Below are positions 43,831-55,368 of a stretch of 64,000 nucleotides of DNA, in pieces. Under the pieces are notes generated by a model that worked only from the letters and a program-made list of their open reading frames with translations, was not told the DNA's origin and searched no databases. The stretch is taken from the NCBI GenBank assembly GCA_963580285.1, contig OY757026.1, positions 87,642,651-87,706,650 on the forward strand, given 5' to 3'. This stretch comes from Lucinisca nassula. Its lineage: Eukaryota; Mollusca; Bivalvia; Lucinida; Lucinidae. How positions within the stretch are numbered: position 1 is the stretch's first letter; every line of letters begins with the position of its first letter. The position numbers and the translations under genes are program-made.

Positions 43831-43914
43831 ATCTGGTACTTTTGAGTAACAAGTTCCGGAGTCGATGCTACACGGTGTAAATGCATTTTCTGTTTTACTC
43901 ATATTAGGGCTAAT

Positions 43915-44175
43915 GACCGGCCTCGGTAGCTCAGTCACTGATGATCACGATGACGTGGTTTCGATACCTGCCTGTGTCGGCAAAATCTTTCGTGGAGACG
44001 GATCATGATTTTTTTTCTACGGTCATTCTCTCCCTGCTGCAGATTCAAGAAGGGCTGTTGTCAGTTGGCGAAATAATGTGTACTGTACTGGTTAACCGCA
44101 TACGAATATGCCTGCCAAGGAAAAGTGTGATGACCTAAATAGTATTGACTGGGCCGTTAAACTGTAATATAAACA
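43915..44175 (+). repeat. tRNA-derived SINE, family S1 (copy 3)
   Basis: Head 'ggcctcggtagctcagtc' with a damaged A-box region and B box 'ggtttcgatacc'; body 'gtgtactgtactggttaacc'; tail 'gactgggccgttaaactg'. Confidence 0.8.
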
Positions 44176-44582
44176 TAAAATTAGGGCGTTTGCTTCAGAA
44201 TAAAGTTAGTTATGCCTAACCGACAACCTATACCTTTGCAAACAGTGTAGATCCGGGTCAGATGGATTCTGAAGACGCCATCTGATCAAGATTTACGCCG
44301 TTTGTCATGCAGTTTATGAATTTGAAATGAAAATATTATATGAAGTTTATTGGTTGATAGTCAGCAATGGATGTGTCTAAATTTATTTATTGAACAGGAC
44401 AAACGTTAACATGTTTCTATTGGGCATGCAGTCGAACTTCAATGGCTCAAACACCTTTGGGACCTCGAAAATCTGTTCGAGACAGGGGTAGTTCGAGCCA
44501 CTGAGGGTTACTGTCAGGAGGCATAACGATATACTTTGAGATATCTTTTTGGTGGTCTAGAATAAAAATGTATGTAAATAAA

Positions 44583-44665
44583 ATTGTATGGTGTGTGTAC
44601 TCATTAGAATCGCCTCATTGAAGCGATTCTAATGAGTACACACAGCATACATTTGCAAGATAAAA
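44583..44665. repeat. Family-P-like perfect hairpin
   Basis: 'gtgtgtactcattagaatcg' pairs with 'cgattctaatgagtacacac' across a short loop. The M2 copy begins directly after. Confidence 0.75.
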
Positions 44666-44671
44666 GACTAA

Positions 44672-45380
44672 AATGGCGGCCATTTTGGTCATGTGACCTG
44701 GTCCTAAAACGGTTCCCCCCAATAAATGCGCCTTATCGCAAGGAGCAAAAATATATCTTATACTTTAGTACTGTATTCTGAATCGTTTGCAGGATAAAAT
44801 GCATTCTCATTTTTCCAATACAAAAGCATATGTGTCAAAGTTTGACCTAGGCACAGAGAAGGTCAAGGTCAACCCAGGGTCACCATTTTAGCAATTTACG
44901 ATGGGCCTATGTCCCAAATGCTATTTATCAAGTTCCGTTGAAATCTGCCCAGTGGTTCTGGAGAAGACTATTTTGAAGGGTTTTTACCATATATGGCTTG
45001 ACGGCCATTTTGGTCATGGGACCTGGACCCCATGAGCAAAGTTTGGTTTCCCCAATCCCATAGAGGCTCCATATGAAATTTGACTTCAATCGGCCCAACG
45101 GTTTCCGAGGAGAAGCAGTTCGAAAATTTTCACATTTTTCGCCTCGGCGAGGCTATACTAAATGGAATGTAACATTTCGCAAGTTCATTGGTTAGATCTC
45201 ATTGATATCTATCAGTATGTCAAAAATTGTTTAAATATTCCAAGCGGTTAAGTCACTATCACCAATTTTCACAAACGGGTTACGGACGGACAGACAGACT
45301 GACAGAATGACACGGTGATTTTAGGGCACTCTTAGAAAATCAACCGACTTCAGTCGGTCGCTTTTTCTGCGGGTCGTGCA
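44672..45380 (+). mobile_element. MITE family M2, 5'-truncated copy
   Basis: Nearly identical to 14335-15025 across 'ggccattttggtcatgtgac', 'ttcgcctcggcgaggctata' and the right end GCGGGTCGTGC. The first 65 or so bases of the family, including the left inverted end, are missing. Confidence 0.8.
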
Positions 45381-45969
45381 ATTTAAAACTATCACAGACA
45401 ACTTTGTACACATATACATATATCTGAAATAAAATGTTGATATTAAGACATTGACAAATTTAAAATTAATGATATTATAGCATTTGAAAATCCCAGTAAT
45501 TATGTTGGATAAGATGCAAGATAATATTCTGTTAATTGAAATATAATGAATTACAGTTTTATATGTCATGCAGAGAGAGGTATATTTCAGTCATGCTCAG
45601 GGAACGGGTGGTATCCAAGTTTAGCTCGTTTGCTAGACAAGGATAATAGTCACCAGCCCCATAAGCATGACTAAAGTATACAATTAACAATTAATTAAAT
45701 AGATACAGACTGTATGCCCCTCCCGCATTCCAGCCGGAATGGTGGGTCAATAACATACTAGAACCCACCGGTCCTGTTCCCAGGGAATAACATACTTCGC
45801 TGTGGAACAGCCATCCTCTCAGAGAAGAGTCTGCCCTGAGTAGACTTACAGCAACTGGACCCGGGAGGAGACAAAGGGTTTGTGTGTGAAGGTATTCATG
45901 CCTTGTCATGTCCCCTAACTGGTGGAAATGGGGAGGGGTCGAAAACGAAACGTTTGGAAAAACAAGCTC

Positions 45970-47207
45970 TCTTGACATCATTTTATTGCAAGAGTCTTGT
46001 GTCGAAATGCGAAATACCAGTTAGCGATCAAGTAAAAAAGACATAAAAAGCTTGTAAAATCGATTCAGACAATACAACAGAGTGAACCATGGTAACATAC
46101 AACATGCACAGATCTTCATCTAGAACACGAAGTACACTTACAGTCGTACCCGTCCCAGGAACGGAGCAGCCCCTTGAACTGAGGATATTTTTCAACTAGC
46201 CTAAATTCATTAGGGAGACTATTCCATACCTGGGAAGCCCCGAACCGGAAGGACTTCATCCCATATTGTTTGGAATTAACTTGAGGAACATCAACCTGTT
46301 TTTGGTTCCTCAAGTTGTATGTAGAGACTTTCTCAATGACTAAGCCTTGAATATAATAGGGTGCAAGTTTGTTTAAAATTTTAAACACCTCATTAGCCAT
46401 TAATTTCAATCTACTTATATGTAAAGGTGTGGTGGTGTTGTTCCTTAAAAGTATTTCAAATGGAGAGGAGAAATCATCGTTAATAAATCTTAAAGCTCCC
46501 TCTTGTATCTTTTCCATTTTGTTGGTACTTGCTTGGCTACAGAAATGCCAAGTCAGCGGGCAGTAGTTAAAATTTGACATGATAAAAGATTTAAAAATGG
46601 TAAGTTTGCCTTTAGTTAAAAATTTTCCTAACCGCTTTAAAACTGCTAGCTGCTGTGATGCCTTCTTGCAAATGTCAGAAATGTTGTCATTAAAATTTAA
46701 CATAAAATCTATGTTTATTCCTAAAAGTGTCACATTATCTTCACATTTGATGATGGTATCATTTAAATGGAAAAAGGAATAGCATCATGTGATTTTTGAC
46801 CTATGCAGATGGCTTGAAATTTGTCGGGATTTGCTTGTATAAAATTTTCTGAAAACCATTCAATTAGTAAAATACTTTCGCTTTGTAGAATTTCCTTTAA
46901 AATATTAAGACATTTATGAATGTAAGACAGTGTGTTGTCATCTGTTATAAAGGGTACCATGTTTGATGATGTAAAATGTGTCATTGATAAAAATGTTAAA
47001 AATTAGAGGCCCTAAAATAGATCCCTGTGGGACACCTTTAAAAAGTTTTTCCCAGCTGCTAGTATGAGAGCCTATCTTGACCCTTTGCCGTCTGTCACTC
47101 AGGTAACTCTCCAGCAGAGTTACTGCATCTTCAGACAGGCCATAAGCCAGAAGCTTAGCTTTCAGTAAGTCATGTGGAAGACAGTCGAAGGCTTTCGACA
47201 AATCCAT
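45970..47207 (-). mobile_element. LINE fragment C: non-LTR reverse transcriptase
   Basis: Minus-strand pieces: 'MDLSKAFDCLPHDLLKAKLL' (motif A Asp), 'GVPQGSILGPLIFNIFIND', then a frame change to 'ITDDNTLSYI' (the DD motif) and 'WFSENFIQANPDKFQAI', then a long frame 46733-46116 with 'LLGINIDFMLNF', 'FKSFIMSNFNYCPLTWHF' and 'SFRFGASQVWNSLPNEF'. A polyadenylation-like AATAAA sits near 45980 on this strand. 5'-truncated with at least two frame breaks. It belongs to a different lineage from fragments A/B by motif wording. Confidence 0.88.
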
Positions 47208-47219
47208 GAGAATGGCAGC

Positions 47220-47900
47220 TACACACTCATATCGAATGTTCAGGCTATTTTACTAAAAAAAATGGTAGCTACGACAGTTTATGCTGTTCCACCGCATCAT
47301 GTTTGTAGACAAATCTACGACTGTTCTTGTCAGTATTTAGAAGATGGTTCGATCTTGGATTTAACAAGTCTCGGGATGAGAGATAATAGTCCATTCTTCC
47401 ATGTCGTTCTATCTCCGACGGGCTTCTGTATTCTTACAGCCCATGCGGGTCATTTACCGAAGGAGTGTGTAGTTATGTAACTGACTTCAACACTCGTAAT
47501 AAATTGTTAACGGCTTAACCTCTTAATCAGGGTTATCGGTACCATAAACTACGCAAAACCTTTTCAAAATTTTATAGACGTCATTCTGATTTAATTTCAA
47601 AATTCAATATTGGACTTAAATCTCTTCTGTAACAAGGTCTATCAGAATCCGAATTTTATGGTGACTTAGTATATAAATTCAGAAAAATATATAACCGCAA
47701 TTACTTCAGCACCCAATTTCGTAAAATCATTCTTCGATATAAAAAGATTGGGTACAACTTGGATATTATACGACAGACTGCATGCATGGTAGTTAACCCA
47801 ATCACGGTTGACAACTTTGCTTCCCTCTTTAATTGCACGCCGGTGGCTCAGGCCTCAGATTCTATGACGGTTCCAATGTAAAGGCTTATTGAGAATTAGA
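47220..47900. other. No recognised gene
   Basis: A plus-strand frame (47172-47480) runs on from antisense LINE sequence with no recognisable domain. The remainder is AT-rich, unidentified DNA. Confidence 0.4.
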
Positions 47901-47919
47901 GAGATCTAATTCAAGGTAA

Positions 47920-48480
47920 TGTTGGTTGGTGCCTGATGCTCTGTCTCTGGTCGGGCCCATCGGAGTCTAACTGTTGGTTTTCTTTGCTCCAGCATTTCAG
48001 TAGTTTCTTGCTGTCGAGTCCTCACCGTTGTCTCATCTCTGTGGTTGTTTGATTATTTATATTCACGATGTTGCACTGATGAGTTAGGAGGCCTTCATGC
48101 AGACTGAACAAATTATTTGTCTAGATCGCGACGGAAGTAAGGGCGAGGATTGTGGCCACGTAAAATCGATTTAAGCCCCCCGGTGGAATTCGTTTCCGCT
48201 GACCGTTCCAAGGCGGTTCTTCTGTCGTGTTTTATTTTTGTTAAGGTTTGTCTTTGGGTGTTTGTGTCGCTTATGTTATTTTATTTTGGATAGCCTATTG
48301 GCCATTTTTTGGGAAAGTGACTGTCCTTTTGGCTTTCCACTGTTGGTGTTTCTAGTTTCATGTTTGTGTGTGTTTCCCTTTGGTGTCTCTGATGGGAGCT
48401 GTGGGTTGATTGCATCGATTCCTGATCATTGCCTCCACTTCTATTTTGTTGTCATTTTCCTAAATATTCCAGAAACTGTT
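47920..48480 (+). repeat. Interspersed repeat, family R (reference copy)
   Basis: Longest copy in the window: 'ggtgcctgatgctctgtctc', 'cttgctgtcgagtcctcacc', 'cgatgttgcactgatgag', 'ccgctgaccgttccaagg', 'ggatagcctattggcc', 'gtgactgtccttttggcttt' and 'gattcctgatcattgcct'. No protein family is recognised in the 89-codon frame at 48238-48507, although related frames recur in other copies. Confidence 0.65.
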
Positions 48481-48653
48481 CCATTTGGTGTTTTGAAAAG
48501 TGTTTGAATGCAGATAACTATTCAAACATGAAGTAAAGTATAGGTATTAAAATGTTTGGTAAAATGGCAAATCGCTTTACTAATATTCAACCAGAATAGG
48601 AAGGGATATTCACCTATTCAGGTGAATGGGTAAACTTTCAGGTGAGACATTAA

Positions 48654-49191
48654 AGGTGCATTATTGAGCTATCTGGAAAAAATGCTTCCAAAAATAAAAT
48701 ACATATAGCCGGTATTTTTCTTTAAAACAATACAAATGAATGCATTTTATGCAAAAATGCGAACAATTATGATGACAGGTAAACGAGTTTGAGAGGGATT
48801 CCCTAACTAGGTTTCGCACACTAGTTAGATCTATTTTTAGTTCGTGACAAAAACAGAAATCCCATATATGACGTTATGCGACGTTCATTTTTGGCCTTGT
48901 TTGCTTAGGCCATGCCTGAATCGGAAAAAATATGACGCTGAACACCATGCCATAAGTAAAGACACTCAGAGACGATACTGTCGCCATGTATGTGTAAAGT
49001 GATAGGTTTATTTTTAGAACAGAAATTCCGAACACATGTTCAGAGCGAAGGGTAAACACGAATGAAAACGACCATTTTCACAAAGTTCTGAAGCTGTATT
49101 TGGCTCCAAAAGTGTACACATGACAAAGGAGTATGCATTGAAGATAAAAACCAGAAAAAAAAATGAGACCCGGTAGCTCAATAATGCACCT
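48654..49191. mobile_element. TTAA-flanked MITE (piggyBac-like)
   Basis: Inverted ends AGGTGCATTATTGAGCTA and TAGCTCAATAATGCACCT (18 bases, perfect) with TTAA on both sides (48650-48653, 49192-49195). 538 bases, no coding frame. A TTAA duplication is the signature of piggyBac-type transposition. Confidence 0.88.
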
Positions 49192-49654
49192 TTAACGTTT
49201 TTGTCTCCTCATTCTACTTCAGAGAAAAGATTAGAACCTCTGTTGTCCAGTTTACTTGGGGGTTTATGGGTCAACTTTGACAGTGATCGTTACCACGTTA
49301 TTTAACTTAGTTCTCTGTTATATGGCTAATGTTCTCTTTCTGGAAAACATCGATTTCTGAGAACCCAAACATCTTATGTAACCGAATTCGAGGCTGCAAA
49401 TAGAAGGGTCATATATGCTGTTCATCATCTGCTTCCATCTCGTTTTCAATTGTGTTAAAGCATCGCTTTGTCTAACAACGTGCTTCTTTTTATATACCAG
49501 TGGAATTAGACCTACAAGGAACTCCCTTTTCTGGAATGCATGATATTCTTTACAGTTGATGTTTTCCAGAAAGATAACATTAGCAAATTGAGCAACGGGC
49601 AATAGTACCTGAATGGATGACCACGTTGCTGGACTTCGTGGACGACCCGAAAAA

Positions 49655-49725
49655 TGCTACGCTATCTGGCTGAACTTGACCATAATAGTGTTGACTGGGT
49701 CGTAAACTAAAACTAACAAACCCAC
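49655..49725 (+). repeat. Family S1 SINE tail fragment
   Basis: 'aatagtgttgactgggtcgt' then 'aaactaaaactaacaaac' matches only the 3' end of the S1 SINE. Confidence 0.5.
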
Positions 49726-49800
49726 CAAGCACAAAACCAAGATCCCCAGCTAGCACACGTCTAAACATTCAGAGGTAACGTCCCTGGTCGACTTGATAAT

Positions 49801-50134
49801 ATAAGAATCTTACATGGGTGTGAGGGTTGGATTGAAAAATCCGTCCCGAGGGACACTGTCCGGCATCACGAGGCTTGCCGAGTGATGCCGGACAGTGATC
49901 CCGAGGGACGGATTTTTCTATCCACCCCTCACACCCATATTGGATTCTTTTTCTTGCATACCTTCCATTTCTATTGCGAATTTTTAATGCTGCTGTCACT
50001 TCGGTTGCCGACGTCCGCCATTTTTGTGATGACATGATAGGAAGGTTTAGTGACGTCACCGTCATGACGACGCCGTGTATGAGGTTGTAATCAACCAGTA
50101 CATTTATCAAACACGCGATTATATTCGATTTGGG
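49801..50134 (-). repeat. Palindromic repeat family X, copy 2
   Basis: Reverse-complement relative of 10557-10900. The palindrome of about 140 bases contains 'cactgtccggcatcacgagg' and 'gagtgatgccggacagtg'. Similarity continues past 50134 ('attcgatttgggg') up to the fold-back insertion site. Confidence 0.75.
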
Positions 50135-51224
50135 GTCGGAACACCAGGGTCAGGGGAAGGTATAATTTGAGGACTTTTACTGGAGGACCAGAGGACTGAG
50201 GACCAAGTCCTCTAGAGGACCAGGGGTATAATTTGAGGACCAAATACAGGAGGACCAGTGCTTTAATAAGCCATATAATGGCTATGATAATTGAAGATAA
50301 TTACTGTTTATTGAAAATGACACCTGCTGGTATGGTATATCACCTCATGGGCATATATACAGAAAAAAGGAAAAAATAAATAAATAAATAAAAGAAAAAA
50401 ACATGTTATTATGCTCAGGAAATTTTTCACCATAGCATTTTTTGAAATATTTTTTTTGCATCTTGTTACTCTGATAAAAATGTTTAGTTGAAATTAGAAT
50501 TATAATTGATATAATCAATCTGTTATTTTTTTAATTCACAAACTGCATGATGAACAGTGGAGATCCTGAAAACATGGCACCTTGCTACTCTTTTAAAAAT
50601 GTTTACCTTGGAAATAGAATTTCTCTACAGTAAGTACTTTCTATTTACTTAATATAAGCTACCTGTTAAATTCACAAACTACATGTTGAACAGCGAAGAT
50701 CCTGATCAGATGGCATCTTGTTACTCTTATAAAACTGTTCACTTAAAGTTAGAATTTCTCTACTTTCGATATACATGTACTTAATATAAGCTATCTGTTA
50801 AATTCACAAACTGCATGATGAACAGTGAAGATCCTGATCAGATGGCATCTTGTTACTCTTTTAAATATGTTCACTTAAAGTTAGAATTTCTCTACTTTCA
50901 ATATACATGTACTTAATATAAGCTATCTATTTAATTCACAAACTGCATGATGAACAGTGAAGATCCTGATCAGATGGCATCTTGTTACTCTTTTAAAAAT
51001 TATCTGTTAAATTCATGAACTGCATGATGAACAGTGAAGATCCTGATCAGATGGCTTATCTGGAGCTAAACTGTGGTTATGCTCAGAAATTTTTCACCAC
51101 AGAATTATATGAAATATCATTAAGATAACATTTCTGTATGACATAGAGCATTCTTACATGTTACCATAATGGTGTATTTCCCTGATGAAAACTTGTGATA
51201 TTTTTCTTATTAATATTCCAAATA

Positions 51225-51400
51225 TAGGTTGCGGCCTGTGCTTGTTAAAACCACCTAAATGAGGCGGTTCAAACGACTATACTCACAACCTATGTTTTGG
51301 AGCAGAAATAAGAAAAATAATGTATACCCCTGTAAACCTCAATTTTCGCTATATAAAGTGGGGTTAAGAGGGGTGTTCATTACTCGGACTTGTAAACATG
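51225..51400 (+). repeat. Family P MITE inside the fold-back element
   Basis: Palindrome at 51228-51295 ('gaggcggttcaaacgactat'), then 'ggagcagaaataagaaaaat', 'cccctgtaaacctcaatttt' and the end 'ctcggacttgtaaacatgat'. The left end is missing. Confidence 0.7.
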
Positions 51401-51599
51401 ATGACTTTTGGCATCTTGCTACTCTTTTAAAATGTTTAGTTGAAATTAGAATTTCTCCAGTTTCTACATGTATATGCTGGATATAATGTACCTGTTAAAT
51501 TCACTAACTGCAAGATGAACAGTGAAGATCCTAATCAGATGGCTTATCTGAAGCTACAATGTTTTATGCTCAGCAATTTTTCAGCATAGAATTATATCA

Positions 51600-51885
51600 T
51601 CATGCTTACAAGTCCGAGAAATGAACATCCCCTTACACCTCACTTTATATAGAGAAAACTGGGGTTTAGTGGGTATAAATTATTTTCCTTATTTCTGCTC
51701 ATAGACATAGGTTGTAGGTACTCGTTAGAACCACCACAATGAGGCGGTTCTAACGAGCACCCACAATCTATGTGATGAGTATAAATAAGAATAATATCAC
51801 AAATTTTTAAAAGAAAATGAACCGTTTTGGAGATGTAAAAATATGCATTATGAAGCTCAGGTGTGTTTTTGTAATGGAAATAAAT
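51600..51885. mobile_element. Family P MITE, complete-looking copy
   Basis: Runs from 'cttacaagtccgagaaatga' to 'caggtgtgtttttgtaatgg', with the palindrome at about 51707-51775. It is in opposite orientation to the copy at 51225. Confidence 0.75.
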
Positions 51886-51889
51886 TTTT

Positions 51890-54225
51890 GGCATCTTGTT
51901 TCTCTTCTTAAAATTAGAATTTCTCTATTTTCTACATAATAATATAATCTATCTGTTAAATTCTCACACTGCAAGATGAACTTTCTGGTACATAAATTGT
52001 GTATTATCATTAGGACCACTTCACTGAGGCATTTCCTTAAACTTGCAAACTGTCATAATATGGATTATTTTTGATAAAAAAAAAAACCCCGCTGGTACTT
52101 CACTGAAGTGAGTTTAAATAATAAAACTTTCAATTGCATGGACACGGTACCACATTGATGCTGATTATCTTACACAAAATTCAACAAAACTGAAAGGTTT
52201 GGTTGGGGGGGGGGGGGGGGGGGGTGGGGTTATGGCCCTTTCAATATTATTTCACTCATATCGAGCTGACAGTTAATCAGGTGTACAGAGGTGTACTAAA
52301 GTCTTTAGAGAAGTTTTGTTGCAAAAATATGGTTGTATCAATTAATTTAATTATCATGATTGTTGTTAAGCAACACTTATTTTTAAGTTCTATATTCTGA
52401 TGTTTTATCAAGTGCTAAGTTTTATAAAGTTATCATACTATAATGACTTGCCACACATTGTTGAGGAATGATTGTGCACATTAACCAATTTTTGTAACAG
52501 AAATCGCAAAACTGGTTATTAGCAAACAGTGCACGCCCAGATCAGATACCACGTTCTGCAGTGTCTGAGAGCCTACACTGTTTGCAAAAAGTTCAGCCGT
52601 TTTCCAAACAAATTTTGAAGAACCCCTAAATTTTGAAATGGACTCCTGTTATATATAAAGTGGAAGATTTCATTCAGTTCAAAATGGGTTAAAACATGAA
52701 TATATTGAAGACAATAGCTGTCCAGTTTGTTACCCTTTTACCTTCAAGTTTCTTAAGTGGATGTAATGAACACCCTTATAAACCCCACTTATTCCATGAT
52801 TTGGGTACTCCTGAGATACACTTGTTAGAACCACCTTGGTCTAATGAGCACACACATTCTATGCTTGCAGACAAAATGAGAATGTCACCAATAAAATGGA
52901 AAATGTCAGTTTTAAGTTTATGGAAGAAACATTACAATAACACATACATGCGACATAGTGCATTTTTTTACATCTCCAAAATTGCTACTTTTTGGTGAAA
53001 ATCTTTGATACAAGCAAACATAGGTTGCTGCCTCATTGAGGTGGTTCTAACTAGTACCCATGACCTGCTTCTTGGAGCAGTAATAAGAACAATAATGTAT
53101 GCTCCTGTAAACCCTAGTTTTCTCTGTTAGGTATTTTTTAGGGGTGGTGTGTGTGTGTGTGTGTGTGGGGGGGGGGGGGGGGTTCATTTTATGGACATGT
53201 TCACCTGAAGACACCTTGTCACTTTGGTGACTAAGATCTTTTTCCCCAAGGTTCATTTTTCCTTGATTATTACTTCTAATAAATAAATAAAAGAAATAAA
53301 CGATAAAATAAAATAAATAATAAAAAACATTATTAAATAATTAAATAAATGCTTATTTATGGGTCCTGTGTGAGTACTGCAATGGAAGGTCACGTTTTTT
53401 TTTCATTTCTCAGCTCAACTTAAGAAAATTAATAATAAATTAGGGCCCTAATTAACAATCAAAATAATTAGAAAAATGCTTCTGAAAGATCTAACAACAC
53501 ATTTCAAAAATGAAGACTTTCAATTATTTGCAACATTTCAACCTATGAATCATAGGCTTACAGCCATTGGTTATAATATATAACTTTGCCCCACCTACAA
53601 TAGGATAAGCCCCACCTACAAATAACCATTAAACTGCCAATCACAACCATTGCAATTTCAAGCCTTTTTCTTTACTTCTCAAAGAAACTCTTGTTTAGCA
53701 TTTTTCATATATGAGTCCTATGGAAATGTTGTTCTCTGAAAACAAACAAAAGTAAAAAATTTGAATGCCATCTGCTACGAGGTAATGCTTGGTGCTTAAG
53801 ATATAAGATTAAAAGTTTTTTTTTCATACATATGTCTGAATGTAATACTTGGCCGTCTTAAAAAATGAAAAAAAAAAAAAAAACAAAAAAAACAATGCCA
53901 TTTCCAGTAAGTAATAAAATGACTGATAGAATAGGAATAGATAAAACCACTAGGAAAAAATAATTTGACCAAACTGCCCTACAAAAAAAAAAATAATAAA
54001 ATAAAATAAATAAAAATAAATAAATAAAATAAATAAATAACTGTTTTTTTTTTGTTTCCTAGTAGAGAAATTTCCATTAGAACTGAACATACTTTTTTTT
54101 TAAAGTGTAACACATTGCCTAGAATATATGAAATTTATTTATATGGTGAAACATTTCTTTATCACATGTTTTCCTTCAATTTATTTATTTTTTTCCACTT
54201 ATCCCGCTGAACAAGACAATCCCTA
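51890..54225. other. Middle of the fold-back element
   Basis: AT-rich, no coding region recognised. It contains a poly-G run (52204-52223), diverged family-P pieces at about 52765-52960 and 53020-53200 with a TG/G microsatellite at 53145-53182, and AT-rich low complexity (53275-53350, 53865-54050). A transposase, if one existed, is not visible. Confidence 0.5.
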
Positions 54226-55116
54226 CATTTGCAAACAGTTTAGCTCCAGATAAGCCATCTGATCAGGATCTTCACTGTTCATCATACAGTTTGTGAATTT
54301 AACAGATAGCTTATATTAAGTACATGAATATTGAAAGTAGAGACATTCTAACTTTAAGTGAACATTTTTAATACAGTAACAAGATGCCATCTGATCAGGA
54401 TCTTCACTGTTCATCATGCAGTTTGTGAATTTAACAGATAGCTTTTAAGTGAACATTTTTAAAAAGAGTAACAATATGCCATCTGATCAGGATCTTCACT
54501 GTTCACCATGCAGTTTGTGAATTTAACAGATAGCTTATATTAAGTACATGAATATTGAAAGTAGAGACATTCTAACTTTAAGTGAACATTTTTAATACAG
54601 TAACAAGATGCCATCTGATCAGGATCTTCACTGTTCATCATGCAGTTTGTGAATTTAACAGATAGCTTTTAAGTGAACATTTTTAAAAAGAGTAACAATA
54701 TGCCATCTGATCAGGATCTTCACTGTTCATCATGCAGTTTGTGAATTTAACAGATAGCTTATATTGAGTACACATATATTGAAAGTAGAGAAATTCTAAC
54801 TTTAAGTGATCATTTTTAAAAGAGTAACAAGATGCCATCTGATCAGAATCTTCACTGTTCATAATACAGTTTGTGAATTTAACAGATAGCTTTTAAGTGA
54901 ACATTTTTAAAAGAGTAACAAGATGCCATCTGATCAGGATCTTCACTGTTCATCATGCAGTTTGTGAATTTAACAGACAGCTTTTAAGTGAACATTTTTA
55001 AAAGAGTAACAAGATGCCATCTGATCAGGATCTTCACTGTTCATCATGCAGTTTGTGAATTTAACATATAGCTTAAATTCAGTACATGTATATTGAAAGA
55101 AGAGAAATTCTAACCA

Positions 55117-55368
55117 TTACGAAAACACGCCTATACAAATACATTGTAAACTTTACCGCCGAAAAAAAACTTTAAGATGAAAAAATTTTGATAGTTTTCT
55201 TATTTCTGCTCAAAATAAAGAGGTGGTTCTAACGAGTACCCACAATCTATATATTTTAGAGCAGAAATAAGAAAAAATAAGGTTTACCCCTGTAAACCCC
55301 AGTTTTACTGTATAAAAGTGGGGTTCAAGGGGGTCAAAATTATATAGGCATGTTTTCGTGATGTTTAA
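55117..55368. mobile_element. Family P MITE inserted in the right fold-back arm
   Basis: Starts 'acgaaaacacgcctatacaa' and ends 'tataggcatgttttcgtg'. It interrupts the 132-base tandem units: the phrase 'tctaac' before and 'tttaagtgaac' after rejoin as in intact units. The copy keeps one palindrome arm ('ggtggttctaacgagtaccc'). Confidence 0.8.

Noticed and set aside
45691..45981. 96-codon minus-strand frame downstream of LINE fragment C
   Set aside because: No recognisable domain; it lies at or beyond the LINE 3' end and has no independent coding evidence.
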